Part shown: positions 49,001 through 58,071 of the stretch, piece after piece
Layout: the number at the start of each line of letters is the position of its first letter
How positions within the stretch are numbered: the stretch's first letter is position 1
Assembly (NCBI RefSeq): GCF_900103875.1
Contig: NZ_LT629705.1
Span: forward strand, 324,501-388,500
Direction: 5' to 3'
Length of the DNA stretch: 64,000 bases
From: Pseudomonas arsenicoxydans
GTDB lineage: Bacteria; Pseudomonadota; Gammaproteobacteria; Pseudomonadales; Pseudomonadaceae
Program-made: the position numbers and the translations under genes
The notes under the pieces: generated by a model
The model's database searches: none
Seen by the model: only the letters and a program-made list of their open reading frames with translations
Told to the model about the DNA's origin: nothing

Positions 49001-52000
49001 ACCCAGGTGGTCACGTAACGGGAATAATCTCGGGCTGTCGAAGCGCACGGTCGATGCGCGCAGGTCCAGTTCGGCGAATCCCGGCAGTGGATGAGCGATC
49101 CAGGTATTGGAGGCTCCGTCCAGGTGATAGCCGCCCTGTCGGTAAGCTTTTTCGAGGCGGTCAAAAAACAGCCCGACCTGTTTGGCTTCTTCTGCGATGG
49201 CGGCGAACCCTTCGGCCAGCGCGGCAACGCCCACGGCCAGACCGCCCAGAATGACACTCACGCCGCCCAACACCGCCGCAGCCGTACCGGCCCCAACCAG
49301 ACCGGCGCCAATGCCCGCGGCAGCCAGTGCCGCGCTGGCGGAATCGAAGGCCAACTGAGTGCCAAACTGCGCCTTTTGAATGTCATTGGCCGCGTGGTTC
49401 AACTGATAGATATCGAACCCGACATTCACCAACCCCAGCACGGTTCCCACCCCTTCATTGCCGATATGCCCCAGCGCCCCGCGCACTAACGGAGCACTGG
49501 TTCGAGCAATAATCTTCTCGTCGTTCAGCGCCTGCCGGACCAGTTGGATAACACCCAACACATCCACCACATTGCCATGCACCAACTGGGCATGGTTCAC
49601 ATAGGCATGCAGGCGAATGGCCGTGGTCAGGGCATTGTTCTCTTCGCTGGCGGCGCCTTCGTGATGACGCAACGCGTTCATCAAGGCTTGAACGGTAAAA
49701 CCGGCGTTGAGAGTGTGGACGCTGCCGGCCTCCGTGGGATCAACCTCGTTGACGGGCTGGCGGCCGCCCAGGGTTTCGAACACCCGGGACAGGTATTGCT
49801 TGATCCCGATGAATCGATGATCGCCGGTGCTGACAACCGTAATGGCTTGTTCGGCTTTGGGATTGACCAGACTCAATGTGTACTCGCCGGTCGGCGTGAC
49901 GTGCAGCGTTTCAAACAACGGTACGGTATCCGCTGACAGTTGATGCTGCGTCTGTAACTGGCGGGTCGCCTGCGCAATCTGCGCTCCCCACCCCTGCGCA
50001 TCAAGCTCCAGCAATGAACGCCCCAGCGCGGCATTGTTCACCAGGGATTGGCCACGACCGCTGGCCAACCGTTGCCGCAGCGGGGGTGTCATCAGCTCCG
50101 GCAGCGGCCCGGGTTCAAACAGACTGGAAAGCGGGAGGCCGGAATGGAACTGCTTCCGGTTCAGTGCCTGGCCATCGAGTGCGATCAGATCAAACTGCGG
50201 GTGGCCCCCGACGAAGGACGCCGAGTAGTTCCTGGCCATTTCGTGCTGGATGAAAAAAGCGGTCAGCGCCTTGCTGAACGAATCCGCTCCATCGAATTCG
50301 AAGACGCCAAAATTCGGATCGAAAAAATGCCAGGTGCTCTGCTCACCATTGATTGTTCTGGCGACCAACATCGCATGACTGTCAGTGTTGAGCATCAAGG
50401 TGCAGGTCGTGGGTTGCGCCTCCAGTCGTGCCACGACACCGGCCAGATCAGCGCGAGGCAACGCCATGCCGATCTCGCTGAGTTGAATGCCGCGAAGCTC
50501 CTCGAGCATGCTCAAGAAGGATTTGGAATCGCTGTCATTGGGGGCGATGACGCCCAGATAAAACCGCTCGCGCAACGTATTGCCCGCCTGACCGCCCTTG
50601 GTGATCGCACCGGCCATGCTCAAGGCCAAGGGCAGGCAACGTCCGGCCACGCGGTCGCCGGTTCCTTCAAGCAACAAATCCTGCGGCACCAGTTTGAAAT
50701 AGCCTTCGTCGAAACTGCCCAGCACCTCCTCTGCGCGTTCGACAATCCGGGTCCGGTATTCAAGCTTCGCCACTTGCTGAATCCGGGAGACTGACTGGCC
50801 CCATTGATACAGCGTCAGGTCCTGCGCAAGCGCTTGCTGCCGGAGCTGCGTAGCCGTTTCAACGAAGCTCGGCGAGTGCTCGGTAACGCTGCTCAACCCG
50901 GCCTCGAAAGCGGGGCTGTGCACATTGAACATTGCATGTTCTATCGCCGAATAAGCGAGGGACGGCCCCAGCTCCGCCACCGTATTGGCGAGGTTTTCCA
51001 GCTTGGCGCTGACGGCGTCGAAGCTTCGGTTATCCAGCATCCTGGCCCCCGACAATGCCCCCAGCATCAGGCGTTGCAACGGATTCACCTGACCGATAGG
51101 CAACGACTCCCTGGCGATCCGGTTGAGCAATTCCCCCACCGCCAGATCTCGCGTGTCGGGGTCGGGGAGCGAAGCCGGCGGCCGCACACTGGCCTGCTGC
51201 GCGATGATCAGTTGCCGGTCATCGAAGCTCAGGGACACCCATCGATCGAATGTCACGCTGCCGGTATGGCGTTGACGCATGGCCTCCAGGAACGGCTTGC
51301 CGAGATGATCGGCCAGGCGCTGCAACACATCGGTGATCAGCACGTGGCGACCTTCGATAACCGGCCAGCCTTCCTCGAAATCAATGCTTTGATAGTCGAG
51401 CAACTGCACCAGATCCCCGGCGTAGCGCGCCTTGAACGCCCCGGCCTTCCAGCGTTTTTTTTCCTCGGCGAGCCATTTGTGAGCATTGCCCTCGGCCTCT
51501 TTCCAGGAGTGGTCCTGCTCCTCTTCGGTAAAGCGGTTGACGCTATCGGCGAGTAACGCCTCGGCGTTCCATTGTTCAACCAGTCCGGCGGTGTAAGGCA
51601 TCTGCAAGGCATCCGCCATTGCGAGGCGTACCGCTGCGGGCCCGGTGAGATAGATAGTGCTGTCACCGTCCGGCAGCAAGCCATCACCAAAATAGCCGAC
51701 GACACCCTTCATCAAGAACTCGATAGCCACTTCTTCAAGTTCGGGCAACCTGTCCAATGGGCCGAACGTTTGCAGCGCAACGTCCCGCGCGATCTTGCCC
51801 ATCGCCCGATCATCGGACAAAGGGACCCCGTCCTGGACGGCCCGCTGCGTCACTGCATCGAGAAAGTCATAGTTGATCCTGAAGCGTTCGAGCACGGCAC
51901 CCAGCATTTGCGACTCCGCATGCGCCATCATCCATGCATTACTGAGGCTGTTGGAGTCGATGACAGCGCGCAGACCTTCGAGTCGTACACGCTGGTCTTG

Positions 52001-53173
52001 CGGGGCAAGAAAAACGTCGGTCAACGCAGGTGTGTTCCTGGCAAAGCGCTCCAGGGTTTCGCGATGTTGAAGAGGAATACTCTCCAGAAAACTTGCGTAC
52101 TTGTTTGCCTGACGGCCCGGCATCCACTGCGGGTTGTGGTTGAGCAGCAACTGCAAAACGCCTAGCCGCGCATTGGGATCGAAGCGACTGATATCCACCG
52201 CGCCAACGGAATTGGCCAATGGCGGCAGATTATCGACATCGGAATAAATACCGCCTTCGGCAAACAACACTTCGGCCCGCAGCACATCAGAGGCCGCTGC
52301 CAGGTTTCCCCGCAGTCCGATTTCACGCTGATAGATATCGTTCAATTGAAACGAAGACTGTTCTGTTTTTACATCCCGTAGTTGCAAACCATCAATAGTG
52401 ATGCTTTGCAGGTTTTTATCGCGCAACGCCTTGAGCGCAACTTCATCCTGAGCATAAGCGTGCACGAGAAGATCAATTCTCGCGTCGTCGGCACCTCCGC
52501 CTTTTTTTACCACCTCGTTGATATGCTCGAACATCTGCGTTTTGAGTACGATCGCCCGCTCTTCATAGAGTCGACCCAGCTCTTCGGGGTTGTCGAGCCC
52601 GTCTCCTCCCTGGCTCATGGCGTGCGCTTTGGCCGCCTGGATAATGATCCGGTTGGTTTCGTGGGCGAGCATCGCGTCACTGTCATACCAGAGTTTCAAA
52701 GTAAAACCCCGGTGCCCCAGCACCTGCTTCCAGACATTGATGTAGTCGCGCTGAATAGCCCCCAGACCGCCCCCCAGCCAGACAAAATGCAGGATCTTCG
52801 GCACTTCGACGGGCATCGATTGAAGGAGCGTGACGTGGCTGTTCAAACGGTCCTGAAAGGCTTCGACCCTGTCGTGGATCTCCATCAGGTCCGGCGCCTG
52901 CGTACCCTTGGGGAGAGGCGGCTGCTCCAGCTCAGAGGCGCGTCGACGGCGCCCTTGCGGTGTCTGCAAGGACGCCAGGGCTTCCTTGAGCAACGCCACG
53001 GGTTCACGTTGTCGCTCCGGGGCCAAGTCACGGGTACACGCAAGGTAATACCGTACGATCGCCTCGTATTCGGCCGTTCCTTTGAAATCTTCGAGCGCCG
53101 TTTCAAGTTCAGCGAGTTCAAACAAAGCGGCAAATCCCTTAAAGCCGTCCGCCATCCGGTTATCGTTATTCAT
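46097..53173 (-). CDS. Giant toxin: TcdA/TcdB-like glycosyltransferase, C58-like protease and translocation domain
   Basis: A 2358-residue protein. Residues 120-575 resemble the large clostridial toxin glucosyltransferase: VPKILHFVWLGG (Trp132), TLKLWYDSDAML, RGNLAAASDVLRAEVLF and metal site GGIYSDVD (Asp312, Asp314), then IYLTGPAA and HSWKEA (Trp557). Residues about 835-965 have a C58 (YopT/lymphostatin-like) signature: Cys846 (AGRCLPLA), His933 (DSHAMLVAR), Asp952 (FFDPNFGVFEF). Residues about 1230-1610 resemble the TcdB translocation domain: a long Ala/Gly/Val hydrophobic run (about 1280-1330), then LQFLFSFYSFPGEYVISRL and TLVVPVLPK. Residues 1610-2358 are beta-rich without CROP repeats. 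No signal peptide. It likely acts inside eukaryotic host cells; target and donor sugar unknown. Confidence 0.88.
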   Translation of the reverse strand: MNNDNRMADGFKGFAALFELAELETALEDFKGTAEYEAIVRYYLACTRDLAPERQREPVALLKEALASLQTPQGRRRRASELEQPPLPKGTQAPDLMEIHDRVEAFQDRLNSHVTLLQSMPVEVPKILHFVWLGGGLGAIQRDYINVWKQVLGHRGFTLKLWYDSDAMLAHETNRIIIQAAKAHAMSQGGDGLDNPEELGRLYEERAIVLKTQMFEHINEVVKKGGGADDARIDLLVHAYAQDEVALKALRDKNLQSITIDGLQLRDVKTEQSSFQLNDIYQREIGLRGNLAAASDVLRAEVLFAEGGIYSDVDNLPPLANSVGAVDISRFDPNARLGVLQLLLNHNPQWMPGRQANKYASFLESIPLQHRETLERFARNTPALTDVFLAPQDQRVRLEGLRAVIDSNSLSNAWMMAHAESQMLGAVLERFRINYDFLDAVTQRAVQDGVPLSDDRAMGKIARDVALQTFGPLDRLPELEEVAIEFLMKGVVGYFGDGLLPDGDSTIYLTGPAAVRLAMADALQMPYTAGLVEQWNAEALLADSVNRFTEEEQDHSWKEAEGNAHKWLAEEKKRWKAGAFKARYAGDLVQLLDYQSIDFEEGWPVIEGRHVLITDVLQRLADHLGKPFLEAMRQRHTGSVTFDRWVSLSFDDRQLIIAQQASVRPPASLPDPDTRDLAVGELLNRIARESLPIGQVNPLQRLMLGALSGARMLDNRSFDAVSAKLENLANTVAELGPSLAYSAIEHAMFNVHSPAFEAGLSSVTEHSPSFVETATQLRQQALAQDLTLYQWGQSVSRIQQVAKLEYRTRIVERAEEVLGSFDEGYFKLVPQDLLLEGTGDRVAGRCLPLALSMAGAITKGGQAGNTLRERFYLGVIAPNDSDSKSFLSMLEELRGIQLSEIGMALPRADLAGVVARLEAQPTTCTLMLNTDSHAMLVARTINGEQSTWHFFDPNFGVFEFDGADSFSKALTAFFIQHEMARNYSASFVGGHPQFDLIALDGQALNRKQFHSGLPLSSLFEPGPLPELMTPPLRQRLASGRGQSLVNNAALGRSLLELDAQGWGAQIAQATRQLQTQHQLSADTVPLFETLHVTPTGEYTLSLVNPKAEQAITVVSTGDHRFIGIKQYLSRVFETLGGRQPVNEVDPTEAGSVHTLNAGFTVQALMNALRHHEGAASEENNALTTAIRLHAYVNHAQLVHGNVVDVLGVIQLVRQALNDEKIIARTSAPLVRGALGHIGNEGVGTVLGLVNVGFDIYQLNHAANDIQKAQFGTQLAFDSASAALAAAGIGAGLVGAGTAAAVLGGVSVILGGLAVGVAALAEGFAAIAEEAKQVGLFFDRLEKAYRQGGYHLDGASNTWIAHPLPGFAELDLRASTVRFDSPRLFPLRDHLGVPDFDVDYERAINIRQGLGLPGTAAFKPLAGQTIVLPCTPKTWYGYDYTLLPFVTTRHDAGFDTARRLEQKDSDGRLQFLFSFYSFPGEYVISRLNPVYKPTVFNVRLDRLDRTLVVPVLPKVWHDLITYRIEGAGAQCSVLLNPGVSLELDAPGNGVMRWVIEARWLDEEALQITHADRFSVGMVDVKLTGTARREVLFNLAGNKVMRLDQNTLQLVLIEEEADVTLDEQALLDHFKMLAQAHRLAMPYTPVHGFVVPFEKPDEPRTVVAFYDAVQDRFLYIRNNDVLLADEVMLGTVVQGCAYFYHPQGYEIWQVDATTGTLIQRYRLWVTNADTQITGVTLLASGAIQIVQKVSRQDGTHDELVFLIHEQRALLCSITRNLDPALARLLAGDTLADWTPILGDFVPPKASHTVDWQFAALVSVCWLIEADVRDLVWVRDRDRRIIRAPARGHRARGWPDSIKTLDDLVLIAPAGADADVMVIFDKTHRTLVRQQWSVAGDRGQWVNMHIAPTGLKEVIALDSGYVALTDTGLFFNLNEQGHLQFGGLADVWFRDRPQWWSALPGIAVQYPVSRFALLGLSSTPGNAKLCAWYVGDRLLLSSLGHGKPVRLLNVTPDGQAVWLFDLSTGGVYRQDFIDVAVLDKAFAEGSQQVSATTVPAAQQEWDSWRFAEVTVDGAGLRATTPEGIELALDYREPALVTGVDSHWVASRNGDLSEALLALANEQRCAPFLTVAAPDSHQWFVVKTGRLISVPNIDLSSAYELIGTQKQTSVLLHERPEGRLSSYPQKGHAGPLDYVQRTAEVQVIDAPARSQDLLPLLADDVSILVLRMGQGEVASRLTQAIWLKLESVIVDCRYALGQPPLIPGKLIWDIKVADQLWASLVDEHLVIVDADSGHSLIFRDVHGGDVSGRGDVFLSMEGYVSCAVSTLVAALVVQKDDSQSIALKQLLSLSRAPSMPALSALA

Positions 53174-53439
53174 AACGCATCACATCCTGTCATCGTTGAG
53201 AACACTGGATAAAAAACAGTGGGCGGCGCAGCGCAATGCCTCGATATGTAATCGGAGCGCGACCCATCGTTAATGATTGGAAAAATTAGAAAAAGAGCTG
53301 ATTAAACAATGCTTGATCGAGCAAGCCCGCAACTGCACTTACCACTGAAACTCGCCCAGCCGCACAATCACTGCCAACTTGTAAAAACACTAAACGACGA
53401 CCACGACAACTTCAACCAACTCGCAAACCGAGTAATTAA

Positions 53440-53467
53440 TTACACTTAATCCGACATATAAGTGTAA
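53440..53467. promoter_or_regulatory. Operator-like inverted repeat upstream of the toxin
   Basis: TTACACTTA and TAAGTGTAA form perfect 9-base arms around a 10-base spacer, so the arm centres are 19 bases apart, roughly two helical turns. It lies about 267 bases before the toxin start. The regulator is not identifiable. Confidence 0.55.
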
Positions 53468-53683
53468 CTTTTAATCTTGGCCTGACATGTTTATTAACGA
53501 CGTGCGCGCGACCGCAAACAACACGGGCTGCGTCGGTTGTTTCACAACATGACGGTCGGAGTAAGGAAGCGTCCTGGGTGGACGTGGGCATTTTCCAGCC
53601 GCGTTATGGCAATGTTCGACGGGTATCCCGGCATGCTTCCGGTGAGGCGCGGTGAAAATTCCTACGCACTCAAAGGCGGAACA

Positions 53684-53704
53684 GCGGCCAGCCGAGCTGG
53701 CCGC
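53684..53704 (-). terminator. GC hairpin after cobJ
   Basis: Perfect 9-base stem GCGGCCAGC/GCTGGCCGC with a 3-base loop, only 6 bases beyond the cobJ stop on the minus strand. No T-run; probable 3' end structure of the cob transcript. Confidence 0.6.
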
Positions 53705-53710
53705 GACGGC

Positions 53711-55414
53711 TTAACCGGCCGGCTTGTCGCCGTACCAGCGTGGCGTATACACCCACTGACCGCCCTCGGCACGAGGGAAGGTGCAGGTTGTGGAAGAACC
53801 GATCAGCACCATGGTGCGCATGTCCACCTGATCCGGGGTCAACTGCCCCAAAGTGATAACACGCAGGGTCTGCCCCGGACGACCGATGTCCCGCCCCAAT
53901 ACCACTGGCGTTTCAGCGGTGCGGTGCTGCGCGACAATCTCCAGCGCACGGCCCAGTTGCCATGGGCGGGAACGGGATATCGGGTTATAGAACGCCAGCG
54001 CCAGATCAGCCTGAGACGCCAGGTCCAGGCGTTTTTCGATGATCGCCCATGGCTTGAGGTTGTCCGACAGCGACATGACGCAGAAGTCATGCCCCAACGG
54101 CGCACCGGCCTGGGCCGCCGTCGCCAGCGACGCAGAGACGCCCGGAAGGATTTCCAGATCAACGCTATGCCAGCTCGGCTCACTCGATTCGTGCAACGCT
54201 TCAAGCACGGCGGCGGCCATGGCAAACACGCCAGGATCACCCGACGATACGACCACCACCGAGCGCCCTTGCGCGGCCAGTTCGAAAGCATGGCGAGCGC
54301 GCTGCATTTCCTCGCGATTGTCGGTGCAATGCAGCACCTGATCATCACGAAACGGGCCGGCCATGCGCACGTAGGTTTCGTAACCGAGCACATCGTTGGC
54401 ACGCGCCAGTTCAGCCTTGACCGCCGGCACCATCAGTTCGGCGGCCCCCGGGCCCAGACCGATCACCGCGAGACGTCCGCGTGCACGACCGATCTGCGCC
54501 AGGTCCAGCGGCTGGCTGGCCAGCGCAATCGCCAGGCCGTTGCCCTGGGAAACGATGGCTGCGTCAGGCAGCGCATGGCGGGCCAGTTCGCTGACGTCGC
54601 CACCAACCGAGGCAAAACGCAGCGGCACACCCAACTCAAGCGCCGCTTCACGCAACGCCGGGTTGGCCATCTGCTGCTCGCTTGCCAGCAGGCACGCCAA
54701 CGATTGCACGGCGATGTTCGCCTGCCGCAGCGCCGTGCGAATGGCACTTGGCACCTGCGCTATGTCGCCACTCACAGCCACCAGCACGCTGCGCGGGTAG
54801 ATCATCAATTCATTGGCCGCTGGGGCGCGCTCGGCACTGCCGATGTGGATCGACAACGGTGCCTCGGGATCTTCAGGCAACTGCGCTTGAGCCAGCCACG
54901 GTGCAGCACCTTCGATGCGCACGTGTTGACCCGCCAGCAGGTCCGAGACAAAGCGCTTGCCCAGTTCCAGATCACCCAACGTATAACCGCTCGGTGGATT
55001 GAGCAGGCATGTGCCAAAGCGCAATTCGCCACTGGTGGTGATGGCCGCAGAGACGTCGAGCCCGGCGGCTATTTCCCGCGCCATGACGTTCACGCCACCC
55101 AGCCCGCCCAGCAGCGGCACGACGGCACTGCCGTCTTCGGCCACGGCCAGAACCGCTGGCTCGGCGCCTTTTTCCAGCAGCAACGGTGCCAGGGTGCGAA
55201 TGACGATGCCGGCCGCGCACAAGGCAATGATCGGGATGTCCTGTTGATAGAACTCACGCAAGGTCGCGCCAAACTCGAGATAGACACGGTCAGCGCCTTC
55301 AACCCGCCCGGCCAGGCCATGGATCAATGCGCCGGGATAAACCTGCGCAATCTTGCGCGCAGTGGCAAGGCTGCCATTGCCCAGAATGACAATCGCCGGA
55401 ACTGGACGGGACAT
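53711..55414 (-). CDS. cobJ: CbiG-CobJ fusion: precorrin-3B C17-methyltransferase
   Basis: A 567-residue two-domain corrin enzyme. The N-terminal 300 or so residues are CbiG-like (IVILGNGSLATARKIAQ, ALCAAGIVIRTLAPLL, PLLGGLGGVNVMAREIA). The C-terminal 240 residues are the CobJ/CbiH SAM methyltransferase (LAVIGLGPGAAELM, VVSSGDPGVFAMAAAV, NPISRSRPWQL, GRDIGRPGQT). It methylates C17 with ring contraction in the aerobic pathway. The ATG at 55414 shares one base with the cobI stop (TGATG); an in-frame ATG at 55636 lies in cobI. Confidence 0.94.
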   Translation of the reverse strand: MSRPVPAIVILGNGSLATARKIAQVYPGALIHGLAGRVEGADRVYLEFGATLREFYQQDIPIIALCAAGIVIRTLAPLLLEKGAEPAVLAVAEDGSAVVPLLGGLGGVNVMAREIAAGLDVSAAITTSGELRFGTCLLNPPSGYTLGDLELGKRFVSDLLAGQHVRIEGAAPWLAQAQLPEDPEAPLSIHIGSAERAPAANELMIYPRSVLVAVSGDIAQVPSAIRTALRQANIAVQSLACLLASEQQMANPALREAALELGVPLRFASVGGDVSELARHALPDAAIVSQGNGLAIALASQPLDLAQIGRARGRLAVIGLGPGAAELMVPAVKAELARANDVLGYETYVRMAGPFRDDQVLHCTDNREEMQRARHAFELAAQGRSVVVVSSGDPGVFAMAAAVLEALHESSEPSWHSVDLEILPGVSASLATAAQAGAPLGHDFCVMSLSDNLKPWAIIEKRLDLASQADLALAFYNPISRSRPWQLGRALEIVAQHRTAETPVVLGRDIGRPGQTLRVITLGQLTPDQVDMRTMVLIGSSTTCTFPRAEGGQWVYTPRWYGDKPAG

Positions 55415-56148
55415 CAGCCTTGCCACCTTTCGCCAGGAACGATGATCAACGAGAAGTAAGGCGAGGACATCGGCTCGACCTGATCCAGCGGCACGATTTT
55501 CTGGTTGGCCATGGTCGCGCGCTCGACGTACAGCGCACGCTGCGCCAGGCCGAGCTCTTCGAGCACCTGGCGGACCTTGGGAAAGTTGCGCCCCAGCTTC
55601 ATGATCACCGCCGCATCGGCATCGGCCAGACGACACTTGAGATCGTCATGCGGCAGCACGCCGGACAACACCGACAGGCTCTGATTGCGATACACCAGCG
55701 GCGCGCCCAGAACGGAAGCGCCACCGAGCATCGAGCAGACACCCGGCACCACTTCGGCTTCATAACGTTCGGCCAGACGATCATGCAGGTACATGTAGGA
55801 GCCATAGAAGAACGGATCGCCTTCGCAGATCACCGCCACGTCTCGGCCAGCGTCCAGGTGCGCGGCGAGTTCTTCGCCGGCCGCATCGTAAAAATCGCTG
55901 ATCACTTGCTCGTACGACAGCGGCGCCGGCAACGCCTCGGTGGTCACCGGGTAGACCAGTGGCAGCAGCGTTTGCGCGTCCTGCAAATGCGCTTCGATGA
56001 TGCCGAACGCATTGCCCTTTTTGCCCTTGGCGACGAAATACGCCACTACAGGCGACTCGCGCAACAGGCGCAGGGCTTTGACGGTAATCAGTTCCGGGTC
56101 ACCGGGGCCGACGCCCAGGCCGATCAAGCGTCCAGGTTGCTGCATCAT
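55414..56148 (-). CDS. cobI: Precorrin-2 C20-methyltransferase CobI
   Basis: A 244-residue SAM methyltransferase of the corrin/tetrapyrrole family: [21 protein letters not shown] at the start, [20 protein letters not shown], the [18 protein letters not shown] loop and [18 protein letters not shown]. It converts precorrin-2 to precorrin-3A. The double ATGATG start at 56148 overlaps the cobH stop and follows GGAG by 5 bases; a longer in-frame reading (to 56409) lies inside cobH. Confidence 0.95.
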   Translation of the reverse strand: MMQQPGRLIGLGVGPGDPELITVKALRLLRESPVVAYFVAKGKKGNAFGIIEAHLQDAQTLLPLVYPVTTEALPAPLSYEQVISDFYDAAGEELAAHLDAGRDVAVICEGDPFFYGSYMYLHDRLAERYEAEVVPGVCSMLGGASVLGAPLVYRNQSLSVLSGVLPHDDLKCRLADADAAVIMKLGRNFPKVRQVLEELGLAQRALYVERATMANQKIVPLDQVEPMSSPYFSLIIVPGERWQG

Positions 56149-56771
56149 TCGATCTCCGTGGCGAGGGCATTGACGGCGGCGGCGGCCATGGCACTGCCAC
56201 CCAGCCGGCCTTGCATGATGACAAACGGCACGCCGCGACTGTCCGCCGCCAGCGCTGCTTTCGATTCGGCGGCGCCGACGAAGCCCACCGGGAAGCCCAG
56301 AATCAGCGCCGGTTTCGGTGCGCCGGCATCGAGCATTTCCAACAGATAAAACAGCGCGGTCGGTGCGTTGCCGATCACCACCACACTGCCTTCCAGGTGC
56401 GGACGCCACAGTTCCAGTGCGGCGGCGGAGCGGGTGTTGCCCAGCTCAAGGGCCAGCTGCGGGACACTGTCGTCGCGCAGGGTGCAGATGACTTGATTGT
56501 TCGCGGGTAACCGCGTGCGGGTCACGCCTTCGGAGACCATCCGCGCATCACACAAAATCGGTGCGCCAGCGGCCAGCGCATCACGCCCGGCCTTGCCCGC
56601 GCCGTCGGAAAATTGCAGACCATCGATGGCATCGACCATGCCGCACGCGTGGATCACCCGCACCGCGAGTTTTTCCAGATCGGCTGGAATACGCGCAAGG
56701 TTGGCCTCGGCGCGAATGATCGCGAAGGAGTTGCGATAGATCTCCTGACCGTCGCGGATGTAATCAAGCAT
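56145..56771 (-). CDS. cobH: Precorrin-8X methylmutase CobH
   Basis: A 208-residue enzyme moving the C11 methyl group to C12 to give hydrogenobyrinate. The catalytic His41 is in [11 protein letters not shown]. Also visible: [35 protein letters not shown], and [15 protein letters not shown] followed by [13 protein letters not shown]. The ATG at 56771 has GGAG 8 bases ahead and overlaps the end of cobG by 8 bases. Confidence 0.96.
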   Translation of the reverse strand: MLDYIRDGQEIYRNSFAIIRAEANLARIPADLEKLAVRVIHACGMVDAIDGLQFSDGAGKAGRDALAAGAPILCDARMVSEGVTRTRLPANNQVICTLRDDSVPQLALELGNTRSAAALELWRPHLEGSVVVIGNAPTALFYLLEMLDAGAPKPALILGFPVGFVGAAESKAALAADSRGVPFVIMQGRLGGSAMAAAAVNALATEIE

Positions 56772-58071
56772 CAAGGGGGCTCCGTGAGCGGGCGTCGAGC
56801 AATGCCGCGACCGCTTCAATAGTAAGGTTGCGTGCGTGCAGCGCGCCGAATCCCGGCTGCGCTGCATCGCGAAAATAGAGGTCGTAGTGACCGGGAGAAA
56901 CCGCCAGCAACGTGACCGGCGCAATGTGCGCCGCCGCGCAGGAACGCTGGCAACCGGACACATGCACATCCAGGGTCTTGTCGTGGCCTTGCAGCAACGC
57001 CGCCAACTGCCGGGCATCGCCCTTGGTGTCGGCCAGGCCTTTGCCGCAGCCGGTCGAGCCAGTACAGGCAATCAGGTGCGCCAGGGCATCGTCGGCCGAG
57101 CAGCGCAGGCCGAGCTGTTCAAGGCGGTGGATAACCTGAGACACCTCGTCGACAGGGACACCCGGCAACAGCAGACTTTGCCAAGGCGTGAAGCGCAGAC
57201 TGCCATCGCCGCGCTCTCGCGCCAGTTGCGCTACACCCCTGAGCATCGCGGGATTGAGCCGGCCCAACGGCGGCACCGCGCCGATATAGACACGCCCGGC
57301 ATCACGCTGCGGGTGCGCGCCGATGTGCAAGACGCCGGAATTGACTGCGCGCTGCCATCCCTCGATGGGCTTCAATGGCACGCGCTCCGCCAGACGAGCC
57401 AGAAATATTTCGAGCGAGCATTCGCTGAGCAAATGCCTCATACGGGTCTGCTCGGGGCGCGCGCACTCCAGAAACAACTCCAGCACCGCGACCACCAACG
57501 CGTGGCCCTGCTCCAGCGATACCGCGCCCGCTGGCAGATCCGCCGGGCATCCCGCCAGCCCGAAGGCGAAGACGCGCTCGCCGTCGCGCTCGGTGGCGGA
57601 CAACCACAGGTCATGAGGATGCTCGAGCATCGCCAGACCTTCGCCGCCGTCGAGTTGCACGGCGAATTTGGCGCTTAGGTCGTGGAAGCGTGCATGGTTT
57701 TGCAGCGTGGCAAGGATCTGCCCGGCCAGCGGACGCGTGTCGAACAGCATCTGCTGATCGATGCCGGCGCTCGGGCTGAGCATCAGGTTGCGCACATCGT
57801 CGCCGGCGGCGCTGTTTGGCCCCAGTCCGGCGGCCATCAGGCTGTCGATCAAGGCACTGTGTTCGCTGCCGATCCCGCGAATCTGCAGGTTGGCGCGGTT
57901 GGTCGCCTCGATCACGCCGCCGGCAAAGCGCTCGGCGGCATCTGCCACCGCGTCGGCCTGCGCCGCACTGATCGAGCCGCCATTCAATTTGATCCGGCAA
58001 ATGCCGCCATCCAATGCCTGGACGATACGCAGCAACCCCGGGCAGGCCGAGGGGCGTAAGGCAGTGGACAT
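56764..58071 (-). CDS. cobG: Precorrin-3B synthase CobG
   Basis: A 435-residue sulfite/nitrite-reductase-like monooxygenase with two ferredoxin-like half domains and the Fe-S/haem motif CTGSTGC (CX5C) and GCQRSC (CX3C) near the C-terminus. It uses O2 to make precorrin-3B, which marks the aerobic cobalamin route. The start at 58071 (MSTALRPSACPG) is chosen from family resemblance; an in-frame ATG at 58161 would add 30 residues without similarity. First gene of the leftward cobGHIJ operon. Confidence 0.92.
   Translation of the reverse strand: MSTALRPSACPGLLRIVQALDGGICRIKLNGGSISAAQADAVADAAERFAGGVIEATNRANLQIRGIGSEHSALIDSLMAAGLGPNSAAGDDVRNLMLSPSAGIDQQMLFDTRPLAGQILATLQNHARFHDLSAKFAVQLDGGEGLAMLEHPHDLWLSATERDGERVFAFGLAGCPADLPAGAVSLEQGHALVVAVLELFLECARPEQTRMRHLLSECSLEIFLARLAERVPLKPIEGWQRAVNSGVLHIGAHPQRDAGRVYIGAVPPLGRLNPAMLRGVAQLARERGDGSLRFTPWQSLLLPGVPVDEVSQVIHRLEQLGLRCSADDALAHLIACTGSTGCGKGLADTKGDARQLAALLQGHDKTLDVHVSGCQRSCAAAHIAPVTLLAVSPGHYDLYFRDAAQPGFGALHARNLTIEAVAALLDARSRSPLDA

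Larger units (their letters stand above)
53174..53710. promoter_or_regulatory. 537-base upstream region of the giant toxin
   Basis: This AT-rich gap (especially 53270-53480) lies before the toxin start and after the cobJ stop, both read leftwards. It should hold the toxin promoter and a long leader. AGGA stands about 12 bases before the toxin ATG, a poor spacing. An operator-like palindrome is at 53440-53467. The GC-rich part 53500-53710 has several local stems but no coding frame I would support. Confidence 0.55.

Noticed and set aside
46097..53173. Identity of the giant toxin as FitD/Mcf or a MARTX toxin
   Set aside because: No RTX nonapeptide repeats and no MARTX repeat arms were seen, and the N-terminal glucosyltransferase fits large clostridial toxins or lymphostatin better.
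53640..53710. GGTGAAAATTCC followed by a GC stem, considered as a cobalamin or FMN riboswitch fragment
   Set aside because: The rest of either aptamer core (for example the GCCACTG-type box or the ordered RFN helices) is missing and no gene follows on that strand.
53537..55459. A 640-codon open frame opposite cobJ
   Set aside because: Antisense shadow of a well-supported enzyme; Arg/Gln/His-rich with no recognisable motifs.
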